From contig NZ_CP053348.1 in the NCBI RefSeq assembly GCF_013394595.1, positions 2,506,001 through 2,570,000 on the forward strand: 64,000 nt of DNA. The letters run 5' to 3'. The notes beneath the pieces were generated by a model. The model was not told where the DNA came from, made no database searches, and saw nothing but the letters and a program-made list of their open reading frames with translations. Both the position numbers and the translations under genes were made by a program. Below, piece by piece: positions 1 to 9,286 of this stretch. The stretch's first letter is position 1; the number at the start of each line of letters is the position of its first letter. This stretch comes from Winogradskyella forsetii. GTDB taxonomy: Bacteria; Bacteroidota; Bacteroidia; Flavobacteriales; Flavobacteriaceae.

Positions 1-3000
1 AAGCATCAATAAAAAAGGATAGGGTAATAATGAAGCCCTATCGCGCTAAAAACGTTAAAAATGAATGGCGATGGGTTGAAACAATACTCACAAATATGTT
101 GGAGAATCCAGCAATTAAAGGTATTGTTATCAATTCACGTGACATTACAGAAAAAATTAAGCAGGAAGAAAAAATTATTCGAACTGAGAAAAGATTTGAG
201 ACGCTCATCGAAAACAGCACAGACTGCATCACCATAATTTCTCCAGAGGGAGAGACAAATTTCATTTCTAAGGCTATAAAAAACATTCTAGGTTACACAC
301 CTTCAGAAGCAATGGACTTAGATATTTGGGAACAGATTCATCCAGAAGATAGAGATGGCTCCAACGTTGCTCTAGCTCAAGCCTTAGAGAATCCAGGTGT
401 TTCCATAGAAGGGCACACTTCTAGAATGAAACACAAAGATGGATCATGGAGATGGGTTAATCCTATAGTAACAAATCTGATACACGACCCTTCTATTGAA
501 GGAATTGTGGATGTTATAAGGGATGTAACCAAGCAAAAAACTGAAGCGCTAGAAAAAGATCTCATCGATAAAATAAACAATTGTTTTAATCAAAAATCAG
601 ATAATGACCTAACTACCATCCTGTCAGGTGTATCTGAGCAAATTGTTAAATTTGGTGATTTTAGTTTTGCTGAAATTTGGTTGCCAACTTTTGACAATAA
701 AAAGATTAAACGCACAGCAAGTTACGCCAAGAGTCAATCTGGCAAGAGGTTTTTTAAAGATTCTAAAAAATTAAACATTTTAGGTGTAGAAGTAGGCTTA
801 TCAGACCAAGTTTTGAAAAACAGAAAAACAGTAATTTGGGAGTCTGTTGATGATGAATGGCAATCATTCAAGAGAAAAGCTGCTGCAGAAAAAGCAGGGA
901 TTAAATCACTTATTGCTATTCCTTTAATTCACAATGGTAAATTATTAGGTGGCCTTTTATTAGGCACAGAAAAAGTTAAATCTGCCCTTTCTGTGAATTT
1001 AGAGTTGTTTCAAAAATTAGAGTCAACCCTTGGCTCCGAACTAAGCAGAAAGAAAACAGAGGTTGAGCTTAATCAAATTTTCAGTTTCGCCCCTGACATG
1101 ATTTGTATGGCAGGTTTTGATGGCTATATTAAGCGGATCAATCCAGCTGGTTTGGAATTGTTGGGGTATTCATTAGAAGAAATTCGTTCACGTCCAATAA
1201 AGTCATTCGTACATGAGGAAGATCAGTCCCAAACAGAAAAAAAACAACATGATTTACATACAGGTAAAAATCTAGACAATTTTGAGAATCGGTATATTAC
1301 AAAAGAGGGCAAAGTCATTTGGTTGAGCTGGACCGCCACTTCTTTACCAGAACAAGGTATTATTTATGCCGTTGCCAAAAATATCACTCAAGAAAAAAAA
1401 CTCAGGGAATTGAATAGGCAAGTTGGTGTTCTTGCGAAAATTGGAAGTTGGGAAGTGGATTTGGTAACCAAAAATCTCTTTTGGTCAGAAGAGGTTCACA
1501 AGTTATATGAAACAGATGCAAAGACATTTGTTCCTACTGTGGATGCAGCTATCAACTTTTACAGAGAGGATTATCGCCAATTGGCACTGTCAAAGTTTGA
1601 AAAATGTATTGAAACGGGAGAGTCCTATAATATAGAAGCAGTTATCGTCACTTCTAGTAATAAGGAGCGGTGGGTACGCACTACTGCAAAAGCTGAATTT
1701 GTGGATGGCGTATGCACTCGAGTCTATGGCAGCTTCCAGGACATTGATGCGCAAAAACAAGCAGAAAACAGGCTGCAGTCCTTAGCTGATAACTTACCTG
1801 GAATAATCTACAACTATGCTATTTATCCAGATGGTACAGACGCATTATTGCATGTAGCTGGAGATGTTGAGAAAATTTGGGGTTTTACAGCTAATCAAGT
1901 TATGGAAAATGCAGACCTACTCTGGGAACAAATTAAGTTGGGAGGCGACTTTGAAGAAGTTCAAGCAAGTATCCAAAAGTCTATCCGAACTAAATCAAAG
2001 TGGATAAATCGCTCTAAATATGTATCTCCAACAGGTGAAGTTCGTAACCTTTTAGGTTTTGGCAGTCCTAGTTTTTTAGCAGATGGCACCATTGTTTTTG
2101 ACTCCATTATTCTTGATAATACGAAAGAAGCTCGAAATGAAATTTTACTCGAGCAGACCACCAAATTAGCTAGAATCGGTAGTTGGGAAATGGATTTAAT
2201 AAACCGGGAAGGAGATAATATATATTGGTCACCAATGATTAGAAAAATTCTGGAATTGGATGATGATTATAATCCTACCTTCTCTAGTGGCTTTGATTTT
2301 TATGTTGACGAAAGTAAGAAGCGAATAGAACAAGCCATGGAACTTTTGATAAAAGATGGCATACCGTATGATTTAGAATTGTTATTGAGTACAGCTAAAG
2401 GCAATAAACGATGGATTAGATTAATTGGGTCAAGAGAGACCATCAATAACAAACCAATTAAACTTTACGGTAGTTTTCAAGATATCAATGAGAAGAAAAT
2501 AGCGACTCTCGCTCTTGAAAACAGTTTAAGGCAATTAAAAGACTATAAGTATTCACTAGACCAGGCTGCTATAATTGCTTTCACAGACCAGAAAGGGGTA
2601 ATAACTTCAGTGAATGATAATTTCTGTAGAATATCAGGTTATAGCAAAAAAGCGCTTCTTGGGAAAACACACAGGATCATTAATTCCGACTATCATTCAG
2701 CCACTTTTTTTAACGACCTGTGGAAAACAATAGCATCAGGAAAAGTATGGCGTGGAGAAATTAAAAACAAAGCGAAGAATGGCTCCTTTTATTGGGTTGA
2801 TACGACCATCGTACCTTTTTTAAATGAAAAAAACAAACCCAAACAATATTTGGCTATCCGTTTTGATATCACAGAACGAAAAAAGGCCGAAGATGAAAAA
2901 GCAAGATTCCAAGAAACGCTAGAAAACAGCTTAAATGAAATCTACATGTTCGATTCTAAAACCTTTAAATTCGGATATGTTAACAAAGGGGCCATGCTCA

Positions 3001-4718
3001 ACCTAGGCTACACGAAACAAGAACTACAAAATCTAACACCTTTAGACTTAAAACCTGAATACACAAAAGAGTCCTTTCGTCAATTGGTTTCACCCTTAAT
3101 AAGTCATGAAAAAGAGAAAGTCATATTTTTCACCAAACATAAGCGTAAAGACGGTAGTCTTTATCCTGTAGAGGTCCACTTGAAATTAGTTGAGGAAGCT
3201 GAATATAAAAGCTTCATTGCTATAATTTTAGATATAACAGAGCGTGAAAAAGCTGAACAAGATTTAATTGCGACCTCAGAAAGACTGCAACTTGCAACAA
3301 AAACAGGAAATATTGGTATTTGGGATTGGGATGTTTTAAATAATCAACTTATTTGGGACGATACCATGTTCCAAATTTTTGGAATTGAAAAAAACGAATT
3401 TCAAGGCACATTTGAGTCTTTGGAAGCAAATATTCATCCTGATGATATTAATGAAGTTAAAGAGGTAGTTCAAAACGCTTTAGAAAATTTTTCGAAATTT
3501 AGTACAGAATTTCGAGTAGTTAAGGATGATAAATCAATTAGATACGTCACAGGAGAAGCTATAGTAATAAGAGATGAGGTTTCAGGAAAACCCGTGAGAA
3601 TGTTAGGTACTAATAGAGATATTACCGAAAGAAAAAAAGCAGAGCAAGACATTCTTTTAGCCAACGAACGATTTGAAAAAGTTACCGAAGCCACGAATGA
3701 TGCCATTTGGGATTGGGATATAATAAACGATAAATTTTACCGCTCTGATGCTATAGAAAGATTTTTCGGAAAAAAAACACGTAAATCAATAACTTCAAAG
3801 GATTTTTGGAAAGATAGATTTCATGAAGATGACTTGGTCAAAATTCAAAAAAGTGTTGAAGAAGCCATTGCCAACCCTTCAACTGTTAAGTGGAAAATGG
3901 ATTACAAAATATTGAACGAAGAGGGAGAAACACTTTATATAATAGACCAAGGCGTAATCATCAGAAACAAGAAAGGAGAGGCCATTCGCATGGTTGGAGC
4001 GATGACTGATGTAACCGATTTAAAAAAAGCAGAAGAAGAGAGCAGGTTTAAAGCTAATTTATTAAGCATGGTTAGACAGGCGGCCATTGCAACTGACCTA
4101 GATGGAGAAGTTAACTACTGGAACAAAGGTGCGGAGGTTATGTATGGTTGGAAAGCGGAAGAAGCGTTGGGAAAGAATATTATGCAACTAACTACCTTGG
4201 AGACCAATAAGAAAGAAGCTCGGCAAATAATGCGAATGCTGAAAAAGGGTAAATCATGGTCGGGAGATTTTGAAGTACAGAAAAAAGATGGCACTAATTT
4301 CAATGTTATGATAACCAATTCGCCAATCTATGATGAGAACGATGAACTAAAAGGGATTATTGGTATTTCATCAGACATTACGCAAGAAATCAAAAATAAG
4401 GAGTTGCTAAAGCAATATACAAAAGAACTTGAGCGCTCCAATGAAGAGTTGGAACAATTTGCATTCGTTACGTCCCACGATTTACAAGAGCCCTTGCGGA
4501 TGATATCTGGCTTTATGGATCAGTTAAAACGAAAATATGAAGACCAACTCGACGAAAAAGCATTACAGTATATTTATTTTGCCACCGATGGTGCTAAACG
4601 CATGAAACAAATCATTTTGGATTTGCTTGATTATTCTAGAGCCAGTAAACCGACTGAAAAGATTGATGAAGTTAATTTAAATGAATTGATAGCAAACTAC
4701 AAACAACTTAGAAGATAA
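1..4718 (+). CDS. Multi-PAS/GAF sensor histidine kinase, 5'-partial, ends at a premature stop after the DHp domain
   Basis: Sensor kinase with no visible membrane segment, so the visible part looks cytoplasmic. The frame is already open from base 3 and the first visible residues are the end of a PAC motif (NEWRWVE, then SRDIT), so the gene begins before the window; the ATG at 30 is probably internal. Counting from that ATG: PAS/PAC about 54-170, GAF about 171-345, then PAS units starting near 345, 457, 580, 710, 838, 958, 1084, 1213 and 1339, most closed by a DIT-type motif. The DHp domain is about 1468-1545, with phospho-accepting His1483 in SHDLQEPLRM. The frame stops at TAA 4716-4718, and the ATPase domain continues in the same frame from 4719. 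A Lys to stop change (AAA/AAG to TAA) is the simplest explanation. As encoded this product cannot bind ATP. It heads a two-component operon. Family is certain; functional state is not. Confidence 0.9.
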   Translation, partial: ASIKKDRVIMKPYRAKNVKNEWRWVETILTNMLENPAIKGIVINSRDITEKIKQEEKIIRTEKRFETLIENSTDCITIISPEGETNFISKAIKNILGYTPSEAMDLDIWEQIHPEDRDGSNVALAQALENPGVSIEGHTSRMKHKDGSWRWVNPIVTNLIHDPSIEGIVDVIRDVTKQKTEALEKDLIDKINNCFNQKSDNDLTTILSGVSEQIVKFGDFSFAEIWLPTFDNKKIKRTASYAKSQSGKRFFKDSKKLNILGVEVGLSDQVLKNRKTVIWESVDDEWQSFKRKAAAEKAGIKSLIAIPLIHNGKLLGGLLLGTEKVKSALSVNLELFQKLESTLGSELSRKKTEVELNQIFSFAPDMICMAGFDGYIKRINPAGLELLGYSLEEIRSRPIKSFVHEEDQSQTEKKQHDLHTGKNLDNFENRYITKEGKVIWLSWTATSLPEQGIIYAVAKNITQEKKLRELNRQVGVLAKIGSWEVDLVTKNLFWSEEVHKLYETDAKTFVPTVDAAINFYREDYRQLALSKFEKCIETGESYNIEAVIVTSSNKERWVRTTAKAEFVDGVCTRVYGSFQDIDAQKQAENRLQSLADNLPGIIYNYAIYPDGTDALLHVAGDVEKIWGFTANQVMENADLLWEQIKLGGDFEEVQASIQKSIRTKSKWINRSKYVSPTGEVRNLLGFGSPSFLADGTIVFDSIILDNTKEARNEILLEQTTKLARIGSWEMDLINREGDNIYWSPMIRKILELDDDYNPTFSSGFDFYVDESKKRIEQAMELLIKDGIPYDLELLLSTAKGNKRWIRLIGSRETINNKPIKLYGSFQDINEKKIATLALENSLRQLKDYKYSLDQAAIIAFTDQKGVITSVNDNFCRISGYSKKALLGKTHRIINSDYHSATFFNDLWKTIASGKVWRGEIKNKAKNGSFYWVDTTIVPFLNEKNKPKQYLAIRFDITERKKAEDEKARFQETLENSLNEIYMFDSKTFKFGYVNKGAMLNLGYTKQELQNLTPLDLKPEYTKESFRQLVSPLISHEKEKVIFFTKHKRKDGSLYPVEVHLKLVEEAEYKSFIAIILDITEREKAEQDLIATSERLQLATKTGNIGIWDWDVLNNQLIWDDTMFQIFGIEKNEFQGTFESLEANIHPDDINEVKEVVQNALENFSKFSTEFRVVKDDKSIRYVTGEAIVIRDEVSGKPVRMLGTNRDITERKKAEQDILLANERFEKVTEATNDAIWDWDIINDKFYRSDAIERFFGKKTRKSITSKDFWKDRFHEDDLVKIQKSVEEAIANPSTVKWKMDYKILNEEGETLYIIDQGVIIRNKKGEAIRMVGAMTDVTDLKKAEEESRFKANLLSMVRQAAIATDLDGEVNYWNKGAEVMYGWKAEEALGKNIMQLTTLETNKKEARQIMRMLKKGKSWSGDFEVQKKDGTNFNVMITNSPIYDENDELKGIIGISSDITQEIKNKELLKQYTKELERSNEELEQFAFVTSHDLQEPLRMISGFMDQLKRKYEDQLDEKALQYIYFATDGAKRMKQIILDLLDYSRASKPTEKIDEVNLNELIANYKQLRR

Positions 4719-5129
4719 GTGATAGCAGAAACTTCTGCCTCCATCACAGCAACAGAATTACCCACTATAAAATCTTACAGTGCTGTAGTGACTCAAATTT
4801 TTCATGGTTTGTTAGATAATGCTATTAAATATGCTAGAGATGAAGTTGCACCTATGATAGAAATCGAAGCCACAGAAAAAGAAAAAGAATGGGAATTTTC
4901 AATCACCGACAATGGGATTGGCATAGATTCGCAATTCTTCGATAAAATTTTCCTTATCTTCCAAAGGTTGCATAATCGAAATAAATATGACGGCACAGGG
5001 ATTGGACTCGCCATTGTTAAACGAAGTGTTGAGTTTTTGAATGGGAAAATTTGGCTTTCATCTACAGTGGGTGAAGGCACCACCTTTAACTTTACAATAA
5101 TTAAAAACAGAAAAACAATAGAAGAATGA
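4719..5129 (+). CDS. HATPase_c (CA) domain severed from the preceding histidine kinase
   Basis: This 136-residue frame is the catalytic ATP-binding domain that would complete the kinase ending at 4718. It is in the same frame and directly abuts the TAA. The N box (HGLLDNAIKYA), G1 box (DNGIGID) and G2 box (GTGIGLAIVKRS) are all present, so the domain itself looks intact. The first codon after the stop is GTG, so stop-restart translation (TAAGTG) could make a free CA domain that phosphorylates the upstream DHp in trans. Equally, the whole gene may be a recent nonsense pseudogene or carry a sequencing error. The 3' end overlaps the next gene's ATG in an ATGA arrangement, so translational coupling to the receiver is likely. 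Confidence 0.75.
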   Translation: MIAETSASITATELPTIKSYSAVVTQIFHGLLDNAIKYARDEVAPMIEIEATEKEKEWEFSITDNGIGIDSQFFDKIFLIFQRLHNRNKYDGTGIGLAIVKRSVEFLNGKIWLSSTVGEGTTFNFTIIKNRKTIEE

Positions 5130-5551
5130 ACTTAGCAAACATCCTCTTAGTAGAGGACAATGAGGGAGATATTCTCCTTACCCGAGAAGCTTTTGAAGAA
5201 AGCAGAGTAAAAACAGTAATTAATGTCGCTAGGAATGGACAAGAAGCGCTTGATTATCTATTTAAAAGAGGGGATTTTACGGAAGCAAAAAAACCCGACT
5301 TGATTCTTTTGGATATTAACATACCGATTTTTGATGGTCATGAAGTATTAAATAAAATAAAAAGTGATCCAGTACTCAAAAAAATTCCCGTAATTGTATT
5401 GACCACTTCCTCAAATGAAAAGGATATTGAAAAAGCTTATGCCAACCATACCAACAGTTATGTAAGAAAGCCTCTCAATATGGAGGACTTTTTAAAAGCT
5501 ATATTAAAAATAGAAGAATTTTGGTTGCAAATAACGACTCTAACCAAATAG
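5126..5551 (+). CDS. Single-domain response regulator (CheY/Rcp1-like)
   Basis: A 141-residue stand-alone receiver domain. The acidic pocket is E10-D11, the phospho-accepting residue is D63 in LILLDIN, the switch Thr is in VIVLTTSS, and the conserved Lys is in VRKPL. The insert with GDFTEAKKPD before D63 is typical of the Rcp1 group of receivers that partner PAS/GAF-containing kinases. There is no output domain, so it should act by phosphotransfer or protein contact. Its ATG overlaps the kinase stop codon (ATGA), which makes the upstream split kinase its likely partner. Four bases separate it from the next gene. Confidence 0.93.
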   Translation: MNLANILLVEDNEGDILLTREAFEESRVKTVINVARNGQEALDYLFKRGDFTEAKKPDLILLDINIPIFDGHEVLNKIKSDPVLKKIPVIVLTTSSNEKDIEKAYANHTNSYVRKPLNMEDFLKAILKIEEFWLQITTLTK

Positions 5552-5555
5552 GTAC

Positions 5556-6581
5556 ATGAAGAAGGACTTAAAATACGAAGAACCTATTACTGTTTTAGTC
5601 GTAGAGAATAATGACGGCGACTTTGTACTTGTTGAAGATTATTTATTTGAAAAATTTAAGTCTATAGAAGTTAAACGATCTCAAGATTTTAAAGAAACAG
5701 CTTCTACTATTGAAAAAAATAAATCATCACTATCTGTTATTCTTTTAGATTTACATTTACATGATGGAAGCGGTCTAGAACTCATAAAAAAAGTGCTTAC
5801 CGCTGCCAATGATATTCCTATACTAATTTTAACGGGTTATTCTGATGTATCGATAGCTCAATTAAGTCTTCAATTGGGTGTATACGACTTTTTGGTAAAA
5901 GATGAGTTAAATCCCAATTTGCTTTATAAAAGCATCGATTTCGCAATAAATAGGAGACAGTTTATCTGCCAAATTGAAAGTGAGCGTTTAAACTATGAAA
6001 ACCTCTTTAATTTCAGTCCACAACCTATGTGGCTTTTAGACCATGATAATTTCAAGATTTTAAATGCCAACTATTCTGCCATTAAAAACTATGGGTATTC
6101 ACTTAAGGAATACCAAGACATGTCATTTATGACATTACATCCAAAAGAAGAGCAAGAACATGTATCTAAATGGCTTTCAGATGATACTCATACTGCCAAA
6201 AATGACAATTTTATACATTTATTAAAAGATGGCACCCAAATTAAAGTGGATGTTCATAGTGAAGAAGTAAAAAGCGCTTCCAATGAAAAAATGACCATTG
6301 TACAATCCAATGATATAACGGAGACTTTAAATCATATTGAAACGATAGAAATTCAAAACAATTCACTTAGAGAAATAGCTTGGACACAATCCCATGTAGT
6401 CAGAGCACCACTGTCAAGGATTTTGGGCATAATTGATTTGATTGAAACTCACAAGGACAACATTGAAGACCTTTCATTTTGGCTAAATGAATTGAAAAAC
6501 TCTTCAAACGAAATGGACACTATTGTAAAAGAAATAGTAAATAAATCCCAAAATTTTAACCTAACCAACCAAGATGAATAA
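5556..6581 (+). CDS. Receiver-PAS-DHp protein lacking an ATPase domain
   Basis: A 341-residue hybrid. Residues about 10-130 are a receiver (acidic residues in VVENNDGD, phospho-accepting Asp in VILLDLHLHDGSG, Lys in FLVKDE). Residues about 143-258 are a PAS domain ending in SNDITE. Residues about 265-335 form a DHp-like helical pair with a modified H box, QSHVVRAPLSRILG. There is no N, G1 or G2 box, and the gene ends right after the DHp segment, so autophosphorylation is not possible. It may be a phosphotransfer relay or scaffold between kinase and receivers. The last 8 bases overlap the next gene. Similar REC-PAS-DHp proteins are common in flavobacteria, so the lack of a CA domain is probably native rather than a truncation. 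Confidence 0.85.
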   Translation: MKKDLKYEEPITVLVVENNDGDFVLVEDYLFEKFKSIEVKRSQDFKETASTIEKNKSSLSVILLDLHLHDGSGLELIKKVLTAANDIPILILTGYSDVSIAQLSLQLGVYDFLVKDELNPNLLYKSIDFAINRRQFICQIESERLNYENLFNFSPQPMWLLDHDNFKILNANYSAIKNYGYSLKEYQDMSFMTLHPKEEQEHVSKWLSDDTHTAKNDNFIHLLKDGTQIKVDVHSEEVKSASNEKMTIVQSNDITETLNHIETIEIQNNSLREIAWTQSHVVRAPLSRILGIIDLIETHKDNIEDLSFWLNELKNSSNEMDTIVKEIVNKSQNFNLTNQDE

Positions 6582-6966
6582 AGTTTTTTACATAGTTGAT
6601 GACGATCCTATTTTCAGGAAAATGATTAGCATCATGATACATAGAAATGATCCCACCGCTATTTGTAAACCATGTGAAAATGGCGCCATTGGCTTAAAAA
6701 AATTAGAACTCGAAAAAGAACAAAATAACAATAAAAACATCATCGTACTTTTAGATATTAATATGCCAGTACTTAATGGCTGGCAGTTTTTGAGGGAAAT
6801 AGAGTCGAACGCGATCTACGACATTACCAATCTTACCCTTTATGTTGTTTCGTCATCTACAGATCGAGTTGATATATTAAAAGCAAAACAACACTATAAA
6901 GTGAGCGGTTATTTTCATAAACCACTAATTGACGGTGATATTCGAAAGATATTAAAGCAGAATTAA
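6574..6966 (+). CDS. Single-domain response regulator (CheY-like)
   Basis: A 130-residue receiver with an N-terminal acidic triad (VDDDP), phospho-accepting Asp in VLLDINMP, and a conserved Lys in FHKPL. The usual switch Thr/Ser is probably in VVSSST. There is no output domain. It overlaps the upstream REC-PAS-DHp gene by 8 bases, so the two are probably translated in a coupled way. It is the last gene of the four-part phosphorelay operon. About 150 bp separate it from the convergent HD-domain gene, and I see no strong terminator there. Confidence 0.92.
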   Translation: MNKVFYIVDDDPIFRKMISIMIHRNDPTAICKPCENGAIGLKKLELEKEQNNNKNIIVLLDINMPVLNGWQFLREIESNAIYDITNLTLYVVSSSTDRVDILKAKQHYKVSGYFHKPLIDGDIRKILKQN

Positions 6967-7120
6967 TTTTACAGCCAAGGAGCTATCTCTTGGGATTTTA
7001 CGATTAGAGCTTTTAAGTTTTCCAAATTCATATAGCTATAATTAAAAATAACTTACGTGAGTTCGATATAACTATATTTGATTCTCGTTAGATAAAGAAA
7101 CTGATTTTTTAAGGTTTATT

Positions 7121-9172
7121 TCATTCCGGATACTCAATCCTCAAATGATAAATATTAGCCAATTTATGCTTGAGAACTTTCTTTATGGATTGAATTTCTT
7201 TAAACGTGATATTCGCATTTAAAAATTGACCACTTTCCATTTGTTTATTGATTATATTTTCAACAAAGTCATTAATCTTTGTACTTGAAGGTTCCTTTAA
7301 ACTTTTTGATGCTGCTTCTACACTATCGCACATCATTAATATTGCCGTTTCTTTACTAAAAGGTTTTGGTCCTGGATACTTGAAATCACTGATATCCACA
7401 TTTTCATTTTCAGCTTTTTCTTTCATATAGAAATAGTAAACCAAACTTGTGCCGTGGTGCGTTCTTATAAAATCTATAACGCGATCGGGTAAATTGTATT
7501 TTTTGGCAATCTCAATTCCTTTTATAACATGGTTTACGATAATTTTTGCACTTTCCTTACTTGATAGTTCATCATGCGGATTAACACCTGTACTCTGATT
7601 TTCAGTAAAATACGTAGGATTATCCATTTTACCTATATCATGATATAACGCTCCTACCCTAATCAACATAGCATTAGCGCCTATCTCATTGGCCGAGGCT
7701 TCTGCTAAGTTGGCGACATTTAAGGAGTGATGAAATGTTCCAGGAGCTTTGTTAGATAGCTCTTTCAATAATTTAGTATTTGTATCTGAAAGTTCTAAAA
7801 GTGAAACATCCGATACGAGTCCAAAAATCTTTTCATAGATATAAATTAATGGCTGAACAAAAAGGGTTGCCAAACCACACAAGATGAACAGACCGAATGT
7901 CTCCAATTTCAAGCCAGTTAATTGTCCTTCGTGAATAACGAAAAAAGCAAAATAGGCAATGATATATATAAACGTTATTTGACCTACTGAAATGAATAAA
8001 TTAGCTCTTTTATACAACTCTGAAACCGTTAAAATAGTGACCATTCCTGCTATAATTTGAAGAAACATATATTCATAACTATTTGGCACCACAAATCCTA
8101 GGAGCAATACGGTCAGTACATGCGCAAACAACCCTAACCTGGCATCAAAAAAGGCTTTTAATACCAAAGGCAATATACACAATGGCACCACATAGATGTG
8201 TTGAGAATTATAATTAATAACCAAAGTGGTTAGTAATATCATTAAAGCAATATTGAAAAATATAAACGTGACTTTAATATTATTCAGAAAAACCTCAAGC
8301 CTATACTTTCTTAAAAACAACAGCAGCATTAAAAGTGCCAATGCCACGAGCAAAGTATAGGCTACCAGCACCCAGTTATAATTTGCCGAGTTCCACACTT
8401 GAGACTCATATTCAGATTTTAGGGAGCTCAAAATATCATACTGATCTGCTTCAATCACTTGACCCTTGGAAACTATAAGTTGGTCTTTTTCAACACGACC
8501 CCTAGTTAGTGAAATTCGGGATAGTTCTTCTTCAAGTGCTTTTTCAGTTAAACTCTTGTTTAGTGTTATGTTTGGTTTTATAACATCGAAAAAAATCGAT
8601 ACCATTTTCATCTTTACCTCTTCAGATATGGAATTATCCAAATCTTTTTCGAAGATTGAACGTAATTCGCTCAACTCATACAAACTCCCATATTGTAATT
8701 CTTTTTGGACTTTGTTGGAAGTAGCTAAAATAACAGATCGGTCATCATCATAACTATAGTCTAAATCTAAAATTCCCGTTGCATAAAGTTTATTGACTAA
8801 TGATTTACCTTTATTATATAAAGTCTGCTTTTTAAAATTATAGTCAATTGAATCTACAAATACTTGATTAAATACTTCAGAATACTCAGACAGAACTTCA
8901 GCTTCTATATCTGTTGAAACTTCAAAATATAAGGGACTTTGATTTTCTATATCTGCTTTTTCTTTCGCTATTTCAGCGTTGGATTTTTTTATAGCAAAAT
9001 TAAAAGGTGCATATAAATTTTCTGACTGCCAAGGTTTACCTTTTTCAAAAGAGTATCTGAATTTCCCTGTTTTAGGAAACAAATAGACTATAAACAAGGT
9101 GGTCACTAAGAACAATAGGATCTTATAGACCAATGCATGATTCTTATACCATTTATTAAGGAATACATTCAT
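7121..9172 (-). CDS. pgpH: 7TM-HD phosphodiesterase (PgpH/YqfF-like, probable c-di-AMP hydrolase)
   Basis: A membrane phosphohydrolase. PgpH-type proteins of this architecture degrade cyclic di-AMP to pApA. From the ATG at 9172 it has 683 residues: one N-terminal membrane segment (about 15-33), a large extracytoplasmic 7TMR-HDED-like region (about 50-260), a block of about seven hydrophobic helices (about 265-450), and a C-terminal cytoplasmic HD domain. The HD metal ligands are visible at H481-H482 (TFHHSLN) and H511-D512 (YHDIGKM), with HHGTS further on. The longer frame from 9178 would use TTG (giving MYM...); ATG 9172 is preferred. It is a single gene divergent from the thiolase gene. A cyclase is not in the window, so the substrate assignment rests on family knowledge. 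Confidence 0.9.
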   Translation of the reverse strand: MNVFLNKWYKNHALVYKILLFLVTTLFIVYLFPKTGKFRYSFEKGKPWQSENLYAPFNFAIKKSNAEIAKEKADIENQSPLYFEVSTDIEAEVLSEYSEVFNQVFVDSIDYNFKKQTLYNKGKSLVNKLYATGILDLDYSYDDDRSVILATSNKVQKELQYGSLYELSELRSIFEKDLDNSISEEVKMKMVSIFFDVIKPNITLNKSLTEKALEEELSRISLTRGRVEKDQLIVSKGQVIEADQYDILSSLKSEYESQVWNSANYNWVLVAYTLLVALALLMLLLFLRKYRLEVFLNNIKVTFIFFNIALMILLTTLVINYNSQHIYVVPLCILPLVLKAFFDARLGLFAHVLTVLLLGFVVPNSYEYMFLQIIAGMVTILTVSELYKRANLFISVGQITFIYIIAYFAFFVIHEGQLTGLKLETFGLFILCGLATLFVQPLIYIYEKIFGLVSDVSLLELSDTNTKLLKELSNKAPGTFHHSLNVANLAEASANEIGANAMLIRVGALYHDIGKMDNPTYFTENQSTGVNPHDELSSKESAKIIVNHVIKGIEIAKKYNLPDRVIDFIRTHHGTSLVYYFYMKEKAENENVDISDFKYPGPKPFSKETAILMMCDSVEAASKSLKEPSSTKINDFVENIINKQMESGQFLNANITFKEIQSIKKVLKHKLANIYHLRIEYPE

Positions 9173-9286
9173 ATACAATCAAATGTAATAAATATTAGAA
9201 TTTTAGACTGCTAATATCATTAATACATTCTAAAATCTCTCAAAAAATGTTTAATTTCGCAGCAAATAACATCAAACATACGCACA

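Noticed and set aside
6973-7000. Imperfect inverted repeat CCAAGGAG/CTCTTGG after the signalling operon
   Set aside because: Bulged stem and only a short T-run; not enough for a terminator call.
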